DNA of 5,218 bases from contig JAEZUH010000088.1 of NCBI GenBank assembly GCA_023443485.1, positions 1 through 5,218 on the forward strand. The letters run 5' to 3'. Position numbers and translations under genes: made by a program. The stretch is from Bacillota bacterium (GTDB lineage: Bacteria > Bacillota_I > Bacilli_A > RFN20 > CAG-826). Below are positions 4,648 through 5,218 of the stretch, piece by piece; the stretch's first letter is position 1; every line of letters begins with the position of its first letter. The notes under the pieces are model-generated. The model did not search any database, had not been told where the DNA came from, and saw only the letters and a program-made list of their open reading frames with translations.

Positions 4648-5148
4648 ATGGACGAACAAATTATAACCTTAGCTAATAGAAAGAAAGCAAGTAGCGTTTC
4701 CTTGTTATTTTTCTTTTTATTTTATGGCATTATTTTTGTTTCTTGCATTGAGTTAATCATCTTTGTAGTTCTTAATTTTTCTCCTGACTATAGCTACTAT
4801 TTTCTCATCATGTTGGCAATCCTATTTGGCGGAGTCGCTGGTTATCTATTATTTGATACGATTCTATATATAAAAAAGTTAAGAAACAACAACGGTCTTA
4901 ATCAGTCTTGTTTGGAATTAAACATTGATAAACAATATGTTATGGTCTATGGCCTTTCAGGAGTATATCAAATACCTTTAAACAATATCGTCAAACTCAA
5001 TGGCGATGGTTTCTTTTCTCACTCTTTATTGAGCCTCACTTATATCAACAAAAACCGTCGGAAACAATCGATTGAAATTGGAATAGTGAATCATATTTTT
5101 AAAACAAAGAAACAAATCAAATCGATATTAATCTCATACAAGAGATAG
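4648..5148 (+). CDS. Two-helix membrane protein with a cytoplasmic C-terminal domain, unknown function
   Basis: I do not recognise this 166-residue protein. A short polar, basic start (residues 1-16, with Arg11-Lys12-Lys13) precedes two hydrophobic helices at about 17-43 and 50-75. A soluble tail of roughly 90 residues follows (about 76-166). Positive charges before helix 1 and after helix 2 (KKLR, 76-79) put both ends in the cytoplasm. The tail alternates short beta-like segments (LELNIDKQYVMVYGL, YQIPLNNIVKL, LLSLTYIN) and ends in a basic, helix-prone stretch, vaguely like bacterial PH-type domains that follow two helices; this is a guess from pattern. No Shine-Dalgarno precedes the ATG, unlike most genes here, and no later ATG has one either. 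The next gene begins 12 bases after the TAG, so the two are probably co-transcribed. Confidence 0.72.
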   Translation: MDEQIITLANRKKASSVSLLFFFLFYGIIFVSCIELIIFVVLNFSPDYSYYFLIMLAILFGGVAGYLLFDTILYIKKLRNNNGLNQSCLELNIDKQYVMVYGLSGVYQIPLNNIVKLNGDGFFSHSLLSLTYINKNRRKQSIEIGIVNHIFKTKKQIKSILISYKR

Positions 5149-5160
5149 GGGATACCATTT

Positions 5161-5218
5161 ATGGATAAAAACGATTACTTTATTAAGCTATACAATCAAC
5201 TGGATAATTTGCTTGTCA
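5161..5218 (+). CDS. Start of an unidentified gene, cut by the right edge
   Basis: An ATG at 5161 follows a good ribosome site, AGGGGA (5147-5152), which begins within the stop codon of the preceding gene. Nineteen codons are visible, reading MDKNDYFIKLYNQLDNLL and on, a polar, helix-prone start without a signal peptide. Tight spacing to the upstream membrane-protein gene suggests one operon and perhaps a joint function. Nothing more can be said about identity. Confidence 0.6.
   Translation, partial: MDKNDYFIKLYNQLDNLLV

Noticed and set aside
1..5218. CRISPR arrays, tRNA/rRNA genes, insertion sequences or phage attachment sites
   Set aside because: No regularly spaced repeats, tRNA-like cloverleaf, rRNA segment, transposase or long flanking repeats were seen in reading both strands.

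Overview
The window is AT-rich, with Gram-positive-style Shine-Dalgarno sites (repeated AGGAGG), short intergenic gaps and intrinsic terminators. It suggests a low-GC monoderm bacterium of the Bacillota/Mycoplasmatota type. The strongest taxonomic clue is at the left edge. The last 42 codons of a gene cut by the window carry the S-x3-K retinal-lysine motif of heliorhodopsin, a family found mostly in monoderm prokaryotes. A rubredoxin points to an anaerobic or microaerophilic lifestyle, and a glutathione-peroxidase-family enzyme points to peroxide exposure. All eight visible stop codons are TAA or TAG. TGG encodes Trp and nothing suggests TGA recoding. Species cannot be named from this sequence.

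Layout, left to right: the heliorhodopsin 3' end (1-131, +); a small two-helix TM2-domain-like membrane protein (225-431, +) ended by a strong terminator (447-474); then a likely three-gene operon (561-2818, +) of a thioredoxin-type glutathione peroxidase, an FtsX-fold ABC permease and its ATPase, which look like a HrtB/HrtA (heme efflux) pair. A bidirectional terminator (2826-2857) separates this operon from a convergent CPA-superfamily cation:proton antiporter (2873-4108, -). A 271-bp divergent control region (4109-4379) holds a good promoter for the antiporter (-) and one for rubredoxin (4380-4538, +). Rubredoxin ends in an elaborate terminator (4547-4605). Last comes an unrecognised two-helix membrane protein (4648-5148, +), probably translated from a leaderless mRNA, followed closely by the first 19 codons of another gene (5161 to the edge).

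How the genes may work together (inference): heliorhodopsin (light), peroxidase (peroxide), a HrtAB-like exporter (heme or other amphipathic toxic molecules), an ion antiporter and an electron-carrier rubredoxin fit a membrane/oxidative-stress neighbourhood. Only the peroxidase-permease-ATPase set has spacing that really argues for co-transcription. The rest is proximity.
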